A DNA stretch of 64,000 nucleotides from the NCBI RefSeq assembly GCF_002368335.1, contig NZ_AP018288.1, positions 7,430,364 through 7,494,363 on the forward strand, given 5' to 3'. Both the position numbers and the translations under genes were made by a program. Each line of letters starts with the position of its first letter. The stretch's first letter is position 1. Positions 49,906 through 59,707 of the stretch are shown here, piece by piece. This stretch comes from Nostoc sp. NIES-4103. GTDB lineage: Bacteria; Cyanobacteriota; Cyanobacteriia; Cyanobacteriales; Nostocaceae. Below the pieces are notes generated by a model. The model saw nothing but the letters and a program-made list of their open reading frames with translations. It did not search any database and was not told the DNA's origin.

Positions 49906-50784
49906 CCCAACAAAGTCTTGTTGTAGTGGGGTAACTGCGATGTCAGGAAATTGCACAACCTCAACCATTGGGGTATGTCCTAACCAATGTACTCCCGATT
50001 GGGCGAATTGTTGTGGACAACCGCTGACGACAAAGCGGGTTGGTAGCGGTGGGTGAGTATTTTTCAAGCCAAGTAAGTCTAGCTCTTGGGCACAAGCTAC
50101 CACAGTATGAACAGCTGGATCAACTAATTTAACTTGGGATGGTAGAAGCGATCGCAGTACTGGAGCAAGCAGGGGATAATGGGTACAGCCGTAGACTAAA
50201 GTGTCAATTTCTTGCTGTAATAAAGGCTCTAGATAAGACCGTGCTACTTCAGTAGTGTAGGGTTCGTGAATACGATTTTCCTCAATAATTGGCACAAATT
50301 CTGGACAACTAACCTGCCAGACTTGGGCGCGAGGATCAATTTCGAGGATAGCGTTTTTGTAAGCATTACTTTTAGCGGTTGCTGCGGTAGCAATCACACC
50401 AATACGCTTGCCTTGCTGTACTGCTGCCTTTGCCCCTGGTAAGATGACTCCCAAAATTGGCATGTCAAATTCTTTGCGGACTATTTCTAAGGCTAGAGCA
50501 GAACTAGTGTTACAAGCCATTACTATCATTTTAACACGCTGCTGTTGCATCCAAGTGAGGATTTCGCGTGCAAACTGTAAAATTTCTGCTTGGGAGCGAA
50601 TTCCATAAGGAAGTCGAGCTGTATCTCCCAAGTAAATTATTGATTCATTGGGTAATTGTCGATAGAGCTGTCGCAATACCGTTAACCCACCCACACCACT
50701 GTCAAAAACGCCTATTGGCGCACGTTGAGGTTCTTTATCCGAAAAATCGTAAAGATTACCGTCAAACAAGGAAGATGAATACAC
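49903..50784 (-). CDS. murI: Glutamate racemase
   Basis: A 293-residue enzyme that makes D-glutamate for peptidoglycan. It has PIGVFDSGVGGLTVLRQL, YLGDTARLPYG, the two catalytic cysteines Cys91 (ACNTSSA) and Cys200 (YGCTHYPLL), and all expected lengths between. The start is GTG at 50784. It lies downstream of amiC2 on the same strand (150-bp gap), so three peptidoglycan genes follow each other. Confidence 0.96.
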   Translation of the reverse strand: MYSSSLFDGNLYDFSDKEPQRAPIGVFDSGVGGLTVLRQLYRQLPNESIIYLGDTARLPYGIRSQAEILQFAREILTWMQQQRVKMIVMACNTSSALALEIVRKEFDMPILGVILPGAKAAVQQGKRIGVIATAATAKSNAYKNAILEIDPRAQVWQVSCPEFVPIIEENRIHEPYTTEVARSYLEPLLQQEIDTLVYGCTHYPLLAPVLRSLLPSQVKLVDPAVHTVVACAQELDLLGLKNTHPPLPTRFVVSGCPQQFAQSGVHWLGHTPMVEVVQFPDIAVTPLQQDFVG

Positions 50785-50933
50785 AGGCAGATATTGATTG
50801 AAGTTTTTTGATTTAAAATACAGAATTTAGCAGGCAATTTGCTCATTGACCACCAAATTCTGTACACCAAAGAAGTCTATATATCACCTCTTTAATTAGC
50901 AATTTGTACTACATTTTTAGCTGAACTGCACTA

Positions 50934-52835
50934 TTATCTTTGTCTTAAGTATTTGAGAATACCATAAGCGATCGCATCTGCCATCTGATTTTGGTATTCT
51001 CTTGTTGCCAATCGGGGATTATCTTCTCGACCAGTCATGTAGCCCGTTTCTACTAAAATTGATGGCATAGAGCTTTTTCTCAGCACATAGAAGCGAGCTT
51101 TGCGCGTACCTCTATCCTTAAGAGTACTGATATTTTGCAGAATATTCTTGCGAACGACTTCAGCTAAAGCGTAACCACTATCGTAATAATAAACTTCTAA
51201 TCCGTTGACATCAGGGCGACCATCAACCGAGTTGGCGTGGATGCTGACAAACAAAGTCGCATTCACTCGTTCGGCTATATCTACCCGTCCCTGAAGCTCG
51301 ACAAAAAAGTCAGCATCACGCGTTAGTACTGCTTGTACACCATTTTGCTCTAAAATTGCCGCTATTCTTTGACCAATGGGTAAGATTACATCCTTTTCGA
51401 GTAATCCACCCAAACCAGGTGCCCCGGAATCTTTACCACCATGTCCTGGGTCAATAACTACTATTAATCTTCCTCTGGGAACTGGACGATTTAGGTTTGA
51501 CTGGTATATGGAACCGGGATTTTCTGCCGTTGGGTTTGGTTGTGTCAGAGGTGGTAAAGCAACTGGGGGTGTGACGCGGGTTGATCGCGCCAATTGTAAA
51601 GCTAACAGTTGGTTGCCTACTTGATTGAGTTCCCCAACTTGCACTCCTGCCGCTGGTTGAACAAAAATATTTACCGTATCAGGTGCTTGGGATTGTAAGC
51701 GTACCCGCAAAATCGGGCTATTAGCATCAAAATTAGGTCCTGAAACTCTGGGGGCTAACTTAGCATTGGCAACGGTAATGCGGTACAAACCAGAAGATCT
51801 ATCCCAGCCACCTTTAGCAGACACAGCTTGATCGGCTCGAATTAGCAATTGCGTACCGTTATTAGCCAGTTCTACCGATTCAATTGTTGCTAGGGAGTCA
51901 GTGTTAGAAGATACAGGACTGGGGTTACTGGGATTATTATTTACAGGCGATCGCACAATCCGGCCCGGGAGAACCACAAACCCACCAACACTACTTGTGG
52001 TAGCCCGCCAGTCTGGACTATTTTTGTCTACCTGTAAAGTCATGCGGACAGTTGGCTGTCTTTTTTCTAATTGGCTAAATTGAATACGCCTGACACCATA
52101 ACGATTAATAGATACATCCTTTTGTTCCAGATTTGGTGATAAGGAAGCGCCAGCAATATCAATATTGATCGTTTTCTTGTCCCGACTACGATTTACCTCA
52201 ATTTGTGGATTACCACCACTGGTACGGACAAAAAATCCATCGCCAGTGATGCGTAAGTTCTCAATTTGCGCGATCGCTCCTACAGTGTTGGTAATTCGTG
52301 AGTTGTTAGTTGGGGTAACAGGGTCTGTTGTCACCACATTGTAAATATTTCTGGGCGGGACTGCTGGAGTAGATGTGATTCCAGTTTGGGGTGGTGTAGC
52401 AGCAGTCTGTCCTAGTACAATTTCTGGGGAGGAGGCTACTTCCTCAGTTTCTGGGTTTGGTATTTGTACAGTCCAGCGACTGCCAGTTGTCGCTGCAAAT
52501 TGTACCTTTTTGGGGTCTAGGGTATAGCCAGGATTGAGTTCGACCACAATCCGGGTTGTTTGGGGGTCGAACTGCCCCACACGGATAGCCCGAATCGCCC
52601 CACCTAGCTGTTGTGTTAACTGCGGACGCCCAAATGTAGTGCCTGGCAAATCAATGACCAGACGCGTGGGATTGAATATGAGTTGTGCTTGAGGTTGAAC
52701 AGCCTCGGAAGTATTAATTTCCAGACGGTTTTGATTGGTGTCAAAACGCCAAGATTCCAATTTCGCAGCCAAAGCCGGCGACGATAGTAAGAAGATAGTT
52801 CCAATAGTACTAGGTACTAACCAGCGTAATTTCAC
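50934..52835 (-). CDS. amiC2: N-acetylmuramoyl-L-alanine amidase with AMIN domains (AmiC2/HcwA-like)
   Basis: A 633-residue periplasmic enzyme: a signal peptide (residues 1-23, ending PALA), an AMIN domain (about 27-130), further AMIN-like beta regions (about 185-300 and 315-410), a Pro-rich linker and a C-terminal Amidase_3 domain (about 450-633). The zinc site is complete: IDPGHGGKDSG with His, LEKDVILP with Glu, FVSIHANS with His, and catalytic Glu in SILVETGYMTG. It starts at GTG 52835 with AGGAG nine bases upstream. It cleaves the amide between MurNAc and stem peptides; in Anabaena such enzymes drill septal nanopores and are needed for heterocyst maturation. Paralogue and upstream neighbour: 53456-55303. 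Confidence 0.92.
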   Translation of the reverse strand: MKLRWLVPSTIGTIFLLSSPALAAKLESWRFDTNQNRLEINTSEAVQPQAQLIFNPTRLVIDLPGTTFGRPQLTQQLGGAIRAIRVGQFDPQTTRIVVELNPGYTLDPKKVQFAATTGSRWTVQIPNPETEEVASSPEIVLGQTAATPPQTGITSTPAVPPRNIYNVVTTDPVTPTNNSRITNTVGAIAQIENLRITGDGFFVRTSGGNPQIEVNRSRDKKTINIDIAGASLSPNLEQKDVSINRYGVRRIQFSQLEKRQPTVRMTLQVDKNSPDWRATTSSVGGFVVLPGRIVRSPVNNNPSNPSPVSSNTDSLATIESVELANNGTQLLIRADQAVSAKGGWDRSSGLYRITVANAKLAPRVSGPNFDANSPILRVRLQSQAPDTVNIFVQPAAGVQVGELNQVGNQLLALQLARSTRVTPPVALPPLTQPNPTAENPGSIYQSNLNRPVPRGRLIVVIDPGHGGKDSGAPGLGGLLEKDVILPIGQRIAAILEQNGVQAVLTRDADFFVELQGRVDIAERVNATLFVSIHANSVDGRPDVNGLEVYYYDSGYALAEVVRKNILQNISTLKDRGTRKARFYVLRKSSMPSILVETGYMTGREDNPRLATREYQNQMADAIAYGILKYLRQR

Positions 52836-53455
52836 AGTCTTTTCTCCTGATTCACATTCATGGGAATCGTCAATAATTCAACATATTGGTCAATCCTCAC
52901 ACCGTCACTGCCCTAACTTTAGCTTTGATGAGCAAATCATAAGATGCTAGTAGCTCCTCGTGCTGACTCTGCGTTCTTCTATCAAGAACTTGTACTGCAA
53001 ACAATAGCGTTCCCAAAGAACTGATTGCAGAGTGCTGCGGCTGTCACTAATCAAAACTTTCGTTGCCACAAAAGAATTTTGCGCTGCCATGAAAAACACA
53101 GTTAATGGCGTTAGATTTTAGCACGCCCCTTTGATTTTGCCATGCTGTTATGCCAATCAATCCCAATCGATGATATCTAGAATTGGGAAGGATTGGCACT
53201 GAAATCTTTATTAGCTGTAATTGATACACTGACCGCAAAATTACTATTATTTTCAACTGGTGTTGTAAAGCTGGTGACAGTTACACATTTATATTGTTCC
53301 CAAGATTAAGGGTTTGGTGTATGAAGTAGTACAAGAGATTTATGATTGTGAATTTTCACAGTTGTCAGTACTGTAATATTCTCCATGCCAGCAATATCAA
53401 TGTAATTACTGAGATTGATAACTAAAGGTATTTTTCTCAATCTCCTCAATCACAA
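52836..53455. other. Intergenic region between the two amidase genes
   Basis: 620 bp with no gene. The first 80 bp resemble the leader of the upstream amidase copy (GATTCACATTCATGG, then TTCAACAT, ATATTGGT). A hairpin lies at 53151-53198. Confidence 0.55.
53151..53198 (-). promoter_or_regulatory. Hairpin in the amiC2 upstream region
   Basis: TGCCAATC-aa-TCCCAAT pairs with ATTGGGA-ag-GATTGGCA around a 14-base loop. Related ACCAATCT / AGATTGGT sequence lies upstream of the other amidase gene near 55587-55636. Confidence 0.45.
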
Positions 53456-55303
53456 TTATCTTCGTCTGAGGTACTGGAGGACACCGCGAGCGATCGCTTC
53501 TGCCATTTGATTTTGATAAGCTGCTGTTTTGAGCTTGGCAACATCCTCCCGACCAGTTAAATAACCAGTTTCTACTAGAATAGAAGGCATGGAACTTTTT
53601 CTGAGAACATAAAATCTAGCTCGCCGCACTCCTCTGTCTCTAATATTTAAACTTTGCAGAATGTTGCTATGAACAATGCGAGCTAAACTCAGACCGCTGT
53701 CATAGTAATAGGTTTCCAAACCATTCACATCCGGACGACCCAAACCTAATGAATTAGCATGAATGCTAATGAATACATCAGCATTAACCCTCTGTGCCAT
53801 AGCCACTCGTCCCTGTAGGCTGACAAAATAGTCAGAATTGCGCGTCATCACGACTTGCACGCCATTTTGCTGTAAGATTTGTGCCACCCTTGTACCAATG
53901 GGCAAGATCACATCCTTCTCGCGCACTCCCCCAATACCAATTGCACCAGGGTCTTTACCACCGTGTCCTGGGTCAATCAACACTACTACTTTTCCTCTGG
54001 GAATTGGGCGCGTTCCTGGCTGGGTTATGGGTTGGGGTGTATCCGTCGGGTTTGGTAATTGTCCTTGAATTGGAGGTAAAGGCGGTGTTCCGGGGGTTGT
54101 GCCAATTCGACGAGAGCCTTGTAATTGTAAACTTAACAATTGGTCGCCTTGGTTAAGTTGCCCAATTTGCACTCCTGCCGCTGGTTGAACCAAGACAACC
54201 ACAGTATTGGGTTGTTGTGTTTGCAGGCGTACCCGAAGAATGGGACTATTGGCATTGAGAGTAGGGCCTGTGACTCTGGGATTTAACCGAGCATTGGCAA
54301 TAGTGATGCGAAATAAACCAGAGGTTCTATCCCAGCCACCTGTAGCAGATAAAGATTGGTCGCCTCTAATCAGCAGTTGTGTACCGTTACCAGTTAGTTC
54401 TACAGACCGAATTGTTGCTGGTGAGTTGCTGGGAGAAACAGGTTGTGGCTGATTGTCTTGTGAGTTACTGGAATTATTGCTATCAGGTAATGTGACAACG
54501 CGACTCGGTAAAACTACTAAACCATCACTACTGGTACTAGTTACCCGCCAGTCTGGACTATTTTTTTCTACCCGTAAGGTGAGGCGAACAGATGGTGGTC
54601 GGGTTTGCAGTTGGGTAAACTCGGCGCGGTTAACACCATATCTGTTAATGGGTACAGTACTTGCCTGGGCTAGTTGTGGTGCTAAAGTAGCACCAGGGAT
54701 GTCCATAAAAATAGTAGAGCGATCGCGGCTACGAATCACTCGCACTTGGGGATTACCGCCATTGGTACGGATGAAAAATCCATCCCCTGTCACTTGTAAT
54801 TTCTCAATTTGAGTTGTCGCCGTAGCGCTGACATTATTCCTGGAAAACTCTGGTTTAGTATCGGAATCTAGGGTCACGACATTATAAACATTTCCAGGAG
54901 AAGATACTTGTTGTGCTTGTGGTTTTGGTAATTGCACAGTCCAGCGACTAGCTGTTGTGCCCACAAATTGCACTTTCTTAGGGTCTAGAGTATAGCCAGG
55001 ATTGAGTTCGACGACAATCCGCGTTGTTTGAGGATCGAATTGTCCCACACGAATAGCCCGCAGTCCACCACTTAACTGTTGTGTTAACTGCGGACGCCCA
55101 AATGTAGTTCCTGGCAAATCAATTACCAGACGTGTGGGATTGAAGACGAGTTGTGCTTGAGGTTGAACAGCCCCCGAAGTATTAATTTCCAGGCGGTTTT
55201 GATTGGCATCAAAACGCCAAGATTCCAGTCTCCCCGCCCAAGCAGGCGACGACATTAAGACGATAGTTCCAATAGTACTGGGTAGTAACCAGTGTAATTT
55301 CAC
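53456..55303 (-). CDS. amiC1: N-acetylmuramoyl-L-alanine amidase with AMIN domains (AmiC1-like)
   Basis: A 615-residue paralogue of the enzyme at 50934-52835: signal peptide (1-23, ending PAWA), AMIN domain (about 27-130), further AMIN-like regions, Pro/Gln-rich linker (about 400-430) and Amidase_3 domain. Zinc and catalytic residues are all present (IDPGHGGKDPG, REKDVILP, FISIHANS, SILVETGYLTG). The GTG at 55303 is chosen because AGGAG precedes it and it aligns with the paralogue's start; an ATG at 55375 would add 24 unrelated residues. The tandem pair matches the neighbouring amiC1-amiC2 genes known in Anabaena PCC 7120, which also lie near hetZ. Confidence 0.92.
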   Translation of the reverse strand: MKLHWLLPSTIGTIVLMSSPAWAGRLESWRFDANQNRLEINTSGAVQPQAQLVFNPTRLVIDLPGTTFGRPQLTQQLSGGLRAIRVGQFDPQTTRIVVELNPGYTLDPKKVQFVGTTASRWTVQLPKPQAQQVSSPGNVYNVVTLDSDTKPEFSRNNVSATATTQIEKLQVTGDGFFIRTNGGNPQVRVIRSRDRSTIFMDIPGATLAPQLAQASTVPINRYGVNRAEFTQLQTRPPSVRLTLRVEKNSPDWRVTSTSSDGLVVLPSRVVTLPDSNNSSNSQDNQPQPVSPSNSPATIRSVELTGNGTQLLIRGDQSLSATGGWDRTSGLFRITIANARLNPRVTGPTLNANSPILRVRLQTQQPNTVVVLVQPAAGVQIGQLNQGDQLLSLQLQGSRRIGTTPGTPPLPPIQGQLPNPTDTPQPITQPGTRPIPRGKVVVLIDPGHGGKDPGAIGIGGVREKDVILPIGTRVAQILQQNGVQVVMTRNSDYFVSLQGRVAMAQRVNADVFISIHANSLGLGRPDVNGLETYYYDSGLSLARIVHSNILQSLNIRDRGVRRARFYVLRKSSMPSILVETGYLTGREDVAKLKTAAYQNQMAEAIARGVLQYLRRR

Positions 55304-56018
55304 AGTCTGTTCTCCTGATTCACATTCATGGGGCCGCCAATATTTCAACATCTCAAAATATTGGTAAATCATCACACCTTCACCACACCAATATATAGGT
55401 ATAGTGACAGACTCTTCGCCGCGACCAGTTGATATTTTCTTTGATTTTTATGCTGGTATCAAGACGCGAATAGTCGCGTAAATTATGAGTATGCCCCTTT
55501 TAATTCTGCTTTACTAGCACGGCATAAAATTTATGCCAGCATTGCATCAAATGCAACAAAAATATCACCATAATTCACCACACCCAACCAATCTCAGATA
55601 GTAATACTTGACATTGGTCAAGATTGGTGTTGAGTAATTCAATGATTGATAATCGAGGTTGTGGGTAAAAAATTTCAACTACTTTCAACTGATAGGGTAA
55701 TTGCTGGTGCTAATCTTTAATTTCTAAAAAAAATGTGTCGTTTGTGACTAAAAAATTGGGTATGACTGTCAATAAATAACATTGCTAATGCTAATAAGAA
55801 TGAGACAAAAACTAATTCAGGGACGGAGATTTCAGGATAGAAGTTTCCATTGACGATGGCAAAATATTTTAGGGTTTTCACCTTCGTGTCCTAGTGCCTT
55901 AATGGTCGCCTAGTCAATTTTTTAACCACAAAGGCACTAAGTCACGAAGAAATATGCTTGAGTGCAATCAACAACTTCAAGCGGTTGTTTTTAGTTCTTG
56001 GAGTTCACTCAACCATCA
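55304..56018. other. Gene-free stretch between amiC1 and antiporter
   Basis: About 715 bp. The left 350 bp are probably the amiC1 promoter region, with diverged similarity to the region upstream of amiC2. CACAAAGGCACTAAGTCACG repeats occur near 55925. No gene is seen. Confidence 0.55.
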
Positions 56019-57494
56019 TTAATTATCTGGTGAATCGGGTATAGTTTCCTTATTCCCCCCATCATTTGAAACTGACAATATCGATTGAGGCGGTTCTATG
56101 GCGATCGCTGTTCCAGACGCACCGTCTAAAATCAATTTCTTTGAGTCTTGTGTCACGTTGTCTGATTCTGGAAATACAAAACGTAACCAGGGGGGTGCTA
56201 AAAAGGTTGTTAAGATAACCATCATGATAATTGCCGCTCCTAGTGGTTTAGAAAGAACACCGCTAGCAGCACCAACACCAGCAAACACTAACCCCACTTC
56301 ACCTCTGGGAATCATCCCCACACCAATTGCTAACCTGTTAATACCAGGTTGACCAAATACACTCAAACCTGTAACCACTTTACCGATAATGGCTACCGTA
56401 ATCAGGAAAGATGCCATAATCAGTCCTTCCCGATTTTCAGGAATTGCTGGGTTCAAAACTCCTAAATCGGTTTTGGCACCAACAGTCACAAAGAAAATCG
56501 GCACCAGCATATCAGCAATGGGGCAAACTTGCTTTTGCAGTTCTTTGCGTTTATCGGTTTCTTCTAAGACTAAACCTGCGGCAAAAGCGCCTAAAATCGC
56601 TTCTAACTGAATAACCGCAGCAAAGTATGCCATGACAAAAGCGAAAATGAATGCTGGGATTACCAGTTCGCCGCGTGTCTTGAGTTTATCAGCGATCGCG
56701 ACAAAGGTTTTGTTGAAGACATTCCCTAGCACAATCGCACCCAAAAGGAAACCAGTGGCACTGATAATCAAATAAATGACTTTGCCTACATCTACGGTGC
56801 CTTCTTTCGCTAAACTGGCAACTACTGCTAACACGATGATTCCTAACACATCATCAATCACAGCAGCACCCAGAATAATCTGCCCTTCTTTGGAATTGAG
56901 CTTTCCTATTTCTGACAATACCTTGGAAGTAATACCAATACTAGTTGCAGTCAAAGCCGCCCCAGCAAAAATTGCAGGTATGGCACTAACACCAAACAAA
57001 GTCATTAACCCGGCGGTTCCTGCTGCAAAAGGTACTGTCACTCCCACGACTGCGACAACAGTGGCTTGGATACCAACTGCCATCAAGTCTTTTAAATTGG
57101 ACTCCAAACCAATTTCAAACAGCAAAATAATCACACCCAATTCTGCCAAGACAGAAACCACCTCTGATTGGGCTGCAAATACTGCTGGAGTCGCTTGGGG
57201 AGTTAAACCCGCAGTAATTTGCAGGAAGATCATGATCAAAGAGTTGGAACTGTCTGCACCACCTTCTGGAAACACCAACAGATGCAAAACAGAAATGCCG
57301 ATTACGACACCACCCACAAGTTCGCCTAAGACAGGTGGTAAACCCACTAGGTTGGATAACTCCCCACCAACTTTACTGGCTAGGTAAATTATTACTAAAC
57401 TGAGCAGTACTGCTGCTATCACCATCGAATTATCTGCCACTGTTGTGCTGGCCAGCAAGGGAAAATAGAAGTTGATTTCACCTAAAAACTGCAT
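56019..57494 (-). CDS. Cation/proton antiporter, CPA2 family (NhaS3-like)
   Basis: A 491-residue membrane protein with about 12-13 helices. The ion-binding signature GAAVIDDVLGIIVLA (Asp-Asp pair) is intact, and GAALTATSIGITSKVL and IPRGEVGLVFAGVG are typical of the KefB/NapA/NhaS3 branch. It swaps Na+ or K+ for H+ across plasma or thylakoid membrane. There is no C-terminal RCK domain; the tail (after 440) is polar and acidic. NhaS3 of Synechocystis, a thylakoid antiporter, is the likely counterpart, but the ion is not decided by the sequence. Confidence 0.87.
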   Translation of the reverse strand: MQFLGEINFYFPLLASTTVADNSMVIAAVLLSLVIIYLASKVGGELSNLVGLPPVLGELVGGVVIGISVLHLLVFPEGGADSSNSLIMIFLQITAGLTPQATPAVFAAQSEVVSVLAELGVIILLFEIGLESNLKDLMAVGIQATVVAVVGVTVPFAAGTAGLMTLFGVSAIPAIFAGAALTATSIGITSKVLSEIGKLNSKEGQIILGAAVIDDVLGIIVLAVVASLAKEGTVDVGKVIYLIISATGFLLGAIVLGNVFNKTFVAIADKLKTRGELVIPAFIFAFVMAYFAAVIQLEAILGAFAAGLVLEETDKRKELQKQVCPIADMLVPIFFVTVGAKTDLGVLNPAIPENREGLIMASFLITVAIIGKVVTGLSVFGQPGINRLAIGVGMIPRGEVGLVFAGVGAASGVLSKPLGAAIIMMVILTTFLAPPWLRFVFPESDNVTQDSKKLILDGASGTAIAIEPPQSILSVSNDGGNKETIPDSPDN

Positions 57495-57567
57495 TTGTTT
57501 TGCGAAAATTCTTCTCTTTAATTTTTACTCCTTTGGGGAAAGTAACTGTTTAGAGATTTCCTTTAAT

Positions 57568-57981
57568 TTAATTTGTGCCACTTGTCAAATCGCTGAGACG
57601 TTGCCAGTAAAAGTCAGATACTGGAACTACAGAAAGTCTAGGGAGTCGCAGTAAGTCAAAGTCTGTGAATTTGCCATCCTGCTTAATTTGGGCTAGGGTG
57701 ACGGGTAAAGAGACTTTTCGTAATGCTCGCACATCCACGACTACCAGTTTAGCGTCATTAAATTTAGGATCAGCATAAGGTTCACTGCTGACTTCTGCCA
57801 CACCTACAATTTGCCGTTCTTTGCCAGTGTGATAAATAAATGCCAAGTCGCCAGGAAGTATTGTACGTAAGTGTTTAAGAGCTAGGGCATTATTCACTCC
57901 ATCCCAAACTGTACTACCATCCCGTTCTAAATCAAAATATGAATAATCTTCTGGTTCAGTTTTCAGCAGCCAATACGCCAT
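57568..57981 (-). CDS. EVE-domain protein
   Basis: A 137-residue single-domain protein: MAYWLLKTEPEDYSYFDLERDG, WDGVNNALALKHLRTILPGDLAFIYHTGKERQIVGVAEV, PRLSVVPVSDFYW. EVE folds are related to PUA and YTH and bind modified bases in DNA or RNA; the aromatic pocket residues (W4, W25, W134) are present. No restriction or modification genes are adjacent, so a role in RNA or defence cannot be favoured from context. Confidence 0.9.
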   Translation of the reverse strand: MAYWLLKTEPEDYSYFDLERDGSTVWDGVNNALALKHLRTILPGDLAFIYHTGKERQIVGVAEVSSEPYADPKFNDAKLVVVDVRALRKVSLPVTLAQIKQDGKFTDFDLLRLPRLSVVPVSDFYWQRLSDLTSGTN

Positions 57982-58429
57982 AACAAAATTTCTTCAAGGG
58001 ACTGACAAGTATAGCAGGGGACTGGGTACTGGTGACTGGGTACTGGGTGAAAAGTCTTTTTGTGTTTAAGTTTTACATCTGTTAATGTCCTAACAACCCT
58101 GGCTGTTGCTATAAAAAAATATTCTATTGTTCACAGTCAATAGTCAATAGTCATCAGCCATCAGTCATCAACTCCAACCGGAATAATTGCTTTATTCAAG
58201 TTCCCTAAGTCTTGGTGTAATTTTTTTAGTTTCCAAAAATGTAACCATTAGCACTTTTGACTATGATGATGTCAAAGTAGGAATATACAAATCGTATCTA
58301 TCAATTGCATTTGAGTGATGCAAATCTTGTGGTGGTTGTTGACTGTTAACAGTTGACAGTTAACTGAGAATTGCTAGATATGTTTCATTAAAAGCATCTG
58401 TAGATATTTTTCAGAGGAGTGTAAATTTT
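57982..58429. other. Gene-free stretch before SIMPL gene
   Basis: About 450 bp between divergent genes. It holds GGGGACTGGGTACTGGTGACTGG repeats (58017-58045), AGTCAATAGTCATCAGTC repeats (58136-58170) and TTGACTGTTAACAGTTGACAG (58337-58360), a fold-back. AGAGGAG lies upstream of the next start. Confidence 0.6.
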
Positions 58430-59176
58430 ATGTATAGAGCCGCTTTATTTGGTTCTCGGTTTCATGCTGGGAATTTTTGGAAAACTTTACCCCTAGCTTT
58501 GCTACTATTTGTAACTTTTGGTCAGCCTGGGTTAGCTGAGGAAAAAGCACAATTGTGGCGCACTCTTACTGTTAGTGGTCGTGGAACAGAATCAATTCCT
58601 ACAACTTTATCGGAAGTTAATTTAGGAGTTGAAGTGCAGGCTAAAACGGCACAGTCAGCACAGCAAGAAGCAGCTCGCAGGTCATCGGCTGTGGTAGCTT
58701 TACTCAAAAGCCGAAATGTAGAGAAATTACAAACCACAGGCATCCGCCTGAACCCAGTTTATAGCTATACCAATAATGTGCAGCGAATTACTGGCTATGC
58801 TGCTAGCAACACTGTGAGTTTTCGCATTGTTACGGAAAAAGCTGGCACTTTGTTAGATGAAGCTGTGAAAGCAGGTGCAACACAAATTAACAGCGTTAAT
58901 TTTATCGCTACTGATGAGGCGATCGCAGCTGCTCGCCAACAAGCGCTCAAAGAAGCTACCCAAGACGCCCGACAACAAGCTGATGCTGTTTTTAGTGCCC
59001 TCGGTTTCCAACCCAAAGAAGTGGTCAGTATTAAAGTTGATAATGCCAATGCGCCTCCACCACCTATTTTGTATCGTGCTGAAGCTGCCAAATTAGCTAA
59101 TCAAGATGCTTCCACCCCTGTGGTTGGTGGTGAACAGCAGGTACAAGCATCGGTGACGTTGCAAATTAGTTATTAG
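58430..59176 (+). CDS. SIMPL-domain (DUF541) exported protein
   Basis: A 248-residue protein with a signal peptide (hydrophobic segment about 20-37, ending GLAEE). The mature part is a SIMPL domain: LTVSGRGTESIPTTLSEVNLGVEVQAKTAQ, LQTTGIRLNPVYSYTNN, ITGYAASNTVSFRI, then helix-rich ARQQALKEATQDARQQADAVF. The family forms ring-like oligomers in the periplasm; its role is unclear, with links to oxidative stress or cell-surface work. AGAGGAG (58413-58419) supports the ATG at 58430. Confidence 0.88.
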   Translation: MYRAALFGSRFHAGNFWKTLPLALLLFVTFGQPGLAEEKAQLWRTLTVSGRGTESIPTTLSEVNLGVEVQAKTAQSAQQEAARRSSAVVALLKSRNVEKLQTTGIRLNPVYSYTNNVQRITGYAASNTVSFRIVTEKAGTLLDEAVKAGATQINSVNFIATDEAIAAARQQALKEATQDARQQADAVFSALGFQPKEVVSIKVDNANAPPPPILYRAEAAKLANQDASTPVVGGEQQVQASVTLQISY

Positions 59177-59262
59177 TCAGTAGTCAGTGGTCAGTGGTCA
59201 GCAGCAAAAAAACAACTAACAACTGACACCTAACAACTGACAACTGACTACTGACAACCAAC
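59177..59262. repeat. Heptamer tract between SIMPL gene and ssb
   Basis: AGTCAGTAGTCAGTGGTCAG, then inverted AACTGACAACTGACTACTGAC; folds back on itself between convergent genes. Confidence 0.7.
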
Positions 59263-59265
59263 CAA

Positions 59266-59625
59266 TTAAAAATTGTCTGGAGAGTAATCTCCCCCGCCTT
59301 CTGCATCTCGTTTGGAATCTAATAAATCCACTTGGTCTACTAAAATAAGTGGTTTAGAGCGGCTAGTTCCTGTTTGGCGATCGCTCCATGTGTCAAACTT
59401 TAAGGAACCTTTGACCGCAACTTGTCTACCTTTACGTACATAATTACCTGCAAACTCTGCCGTTTTCCCCCATAGTTCCAACTCAAACCAGTCCGGCTCG
59501 TCACTATTCCGTGATTTACGTTTGACTGCCAGTGTCAATCTACACTTAACTGTTCCAGATTCAAAATATTTAATATCCGGGTCAATGCCTACACGACCGA
59601 TGAGGTGGACTATATTAATGCTCAT
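59266..59625 (-). CDS. ssb: Single-stranded DNA-binding protein
   Basis: A 119-residue OB-fold protein: VHLIGRVGIDPDIKYFESGTVKCRLTLAVKRK, WFELELWGKTAEFAGNYVRKGRQVAVKGSLKFDTW. It has almost no linker and ends EGGGDYSPDNF, an acidic end with terminal Phe in place of the usual DDDIPF tip, so partner binding may persist. Tetrameric SSB coats single-stranded DNA in replication and repair. Short SSBs of about 120 residues are usual in cyanobacteria. It lies next to a TnpB element. Confidence 0.92.
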   Translation of the reverse strand: MSINIVHLIGRVGIDPDIKYFESGTVKCRLTLAVKRKSRNSDEPDWFELELWGKTAEFAGNYVRKGRQVAVKGSLKFDTWSDRQTGTSRSKPLILVDQVDLLDSKRDAEGGGDYSPDNF

Positions 59626-59707
59626 AAGCGTACCTTTTAGTACTTACGTACTGATTAATGCTGATTTTCATCATAGCGAATTGTGAAGATATTGAAAATG
59701 TGGTGAA

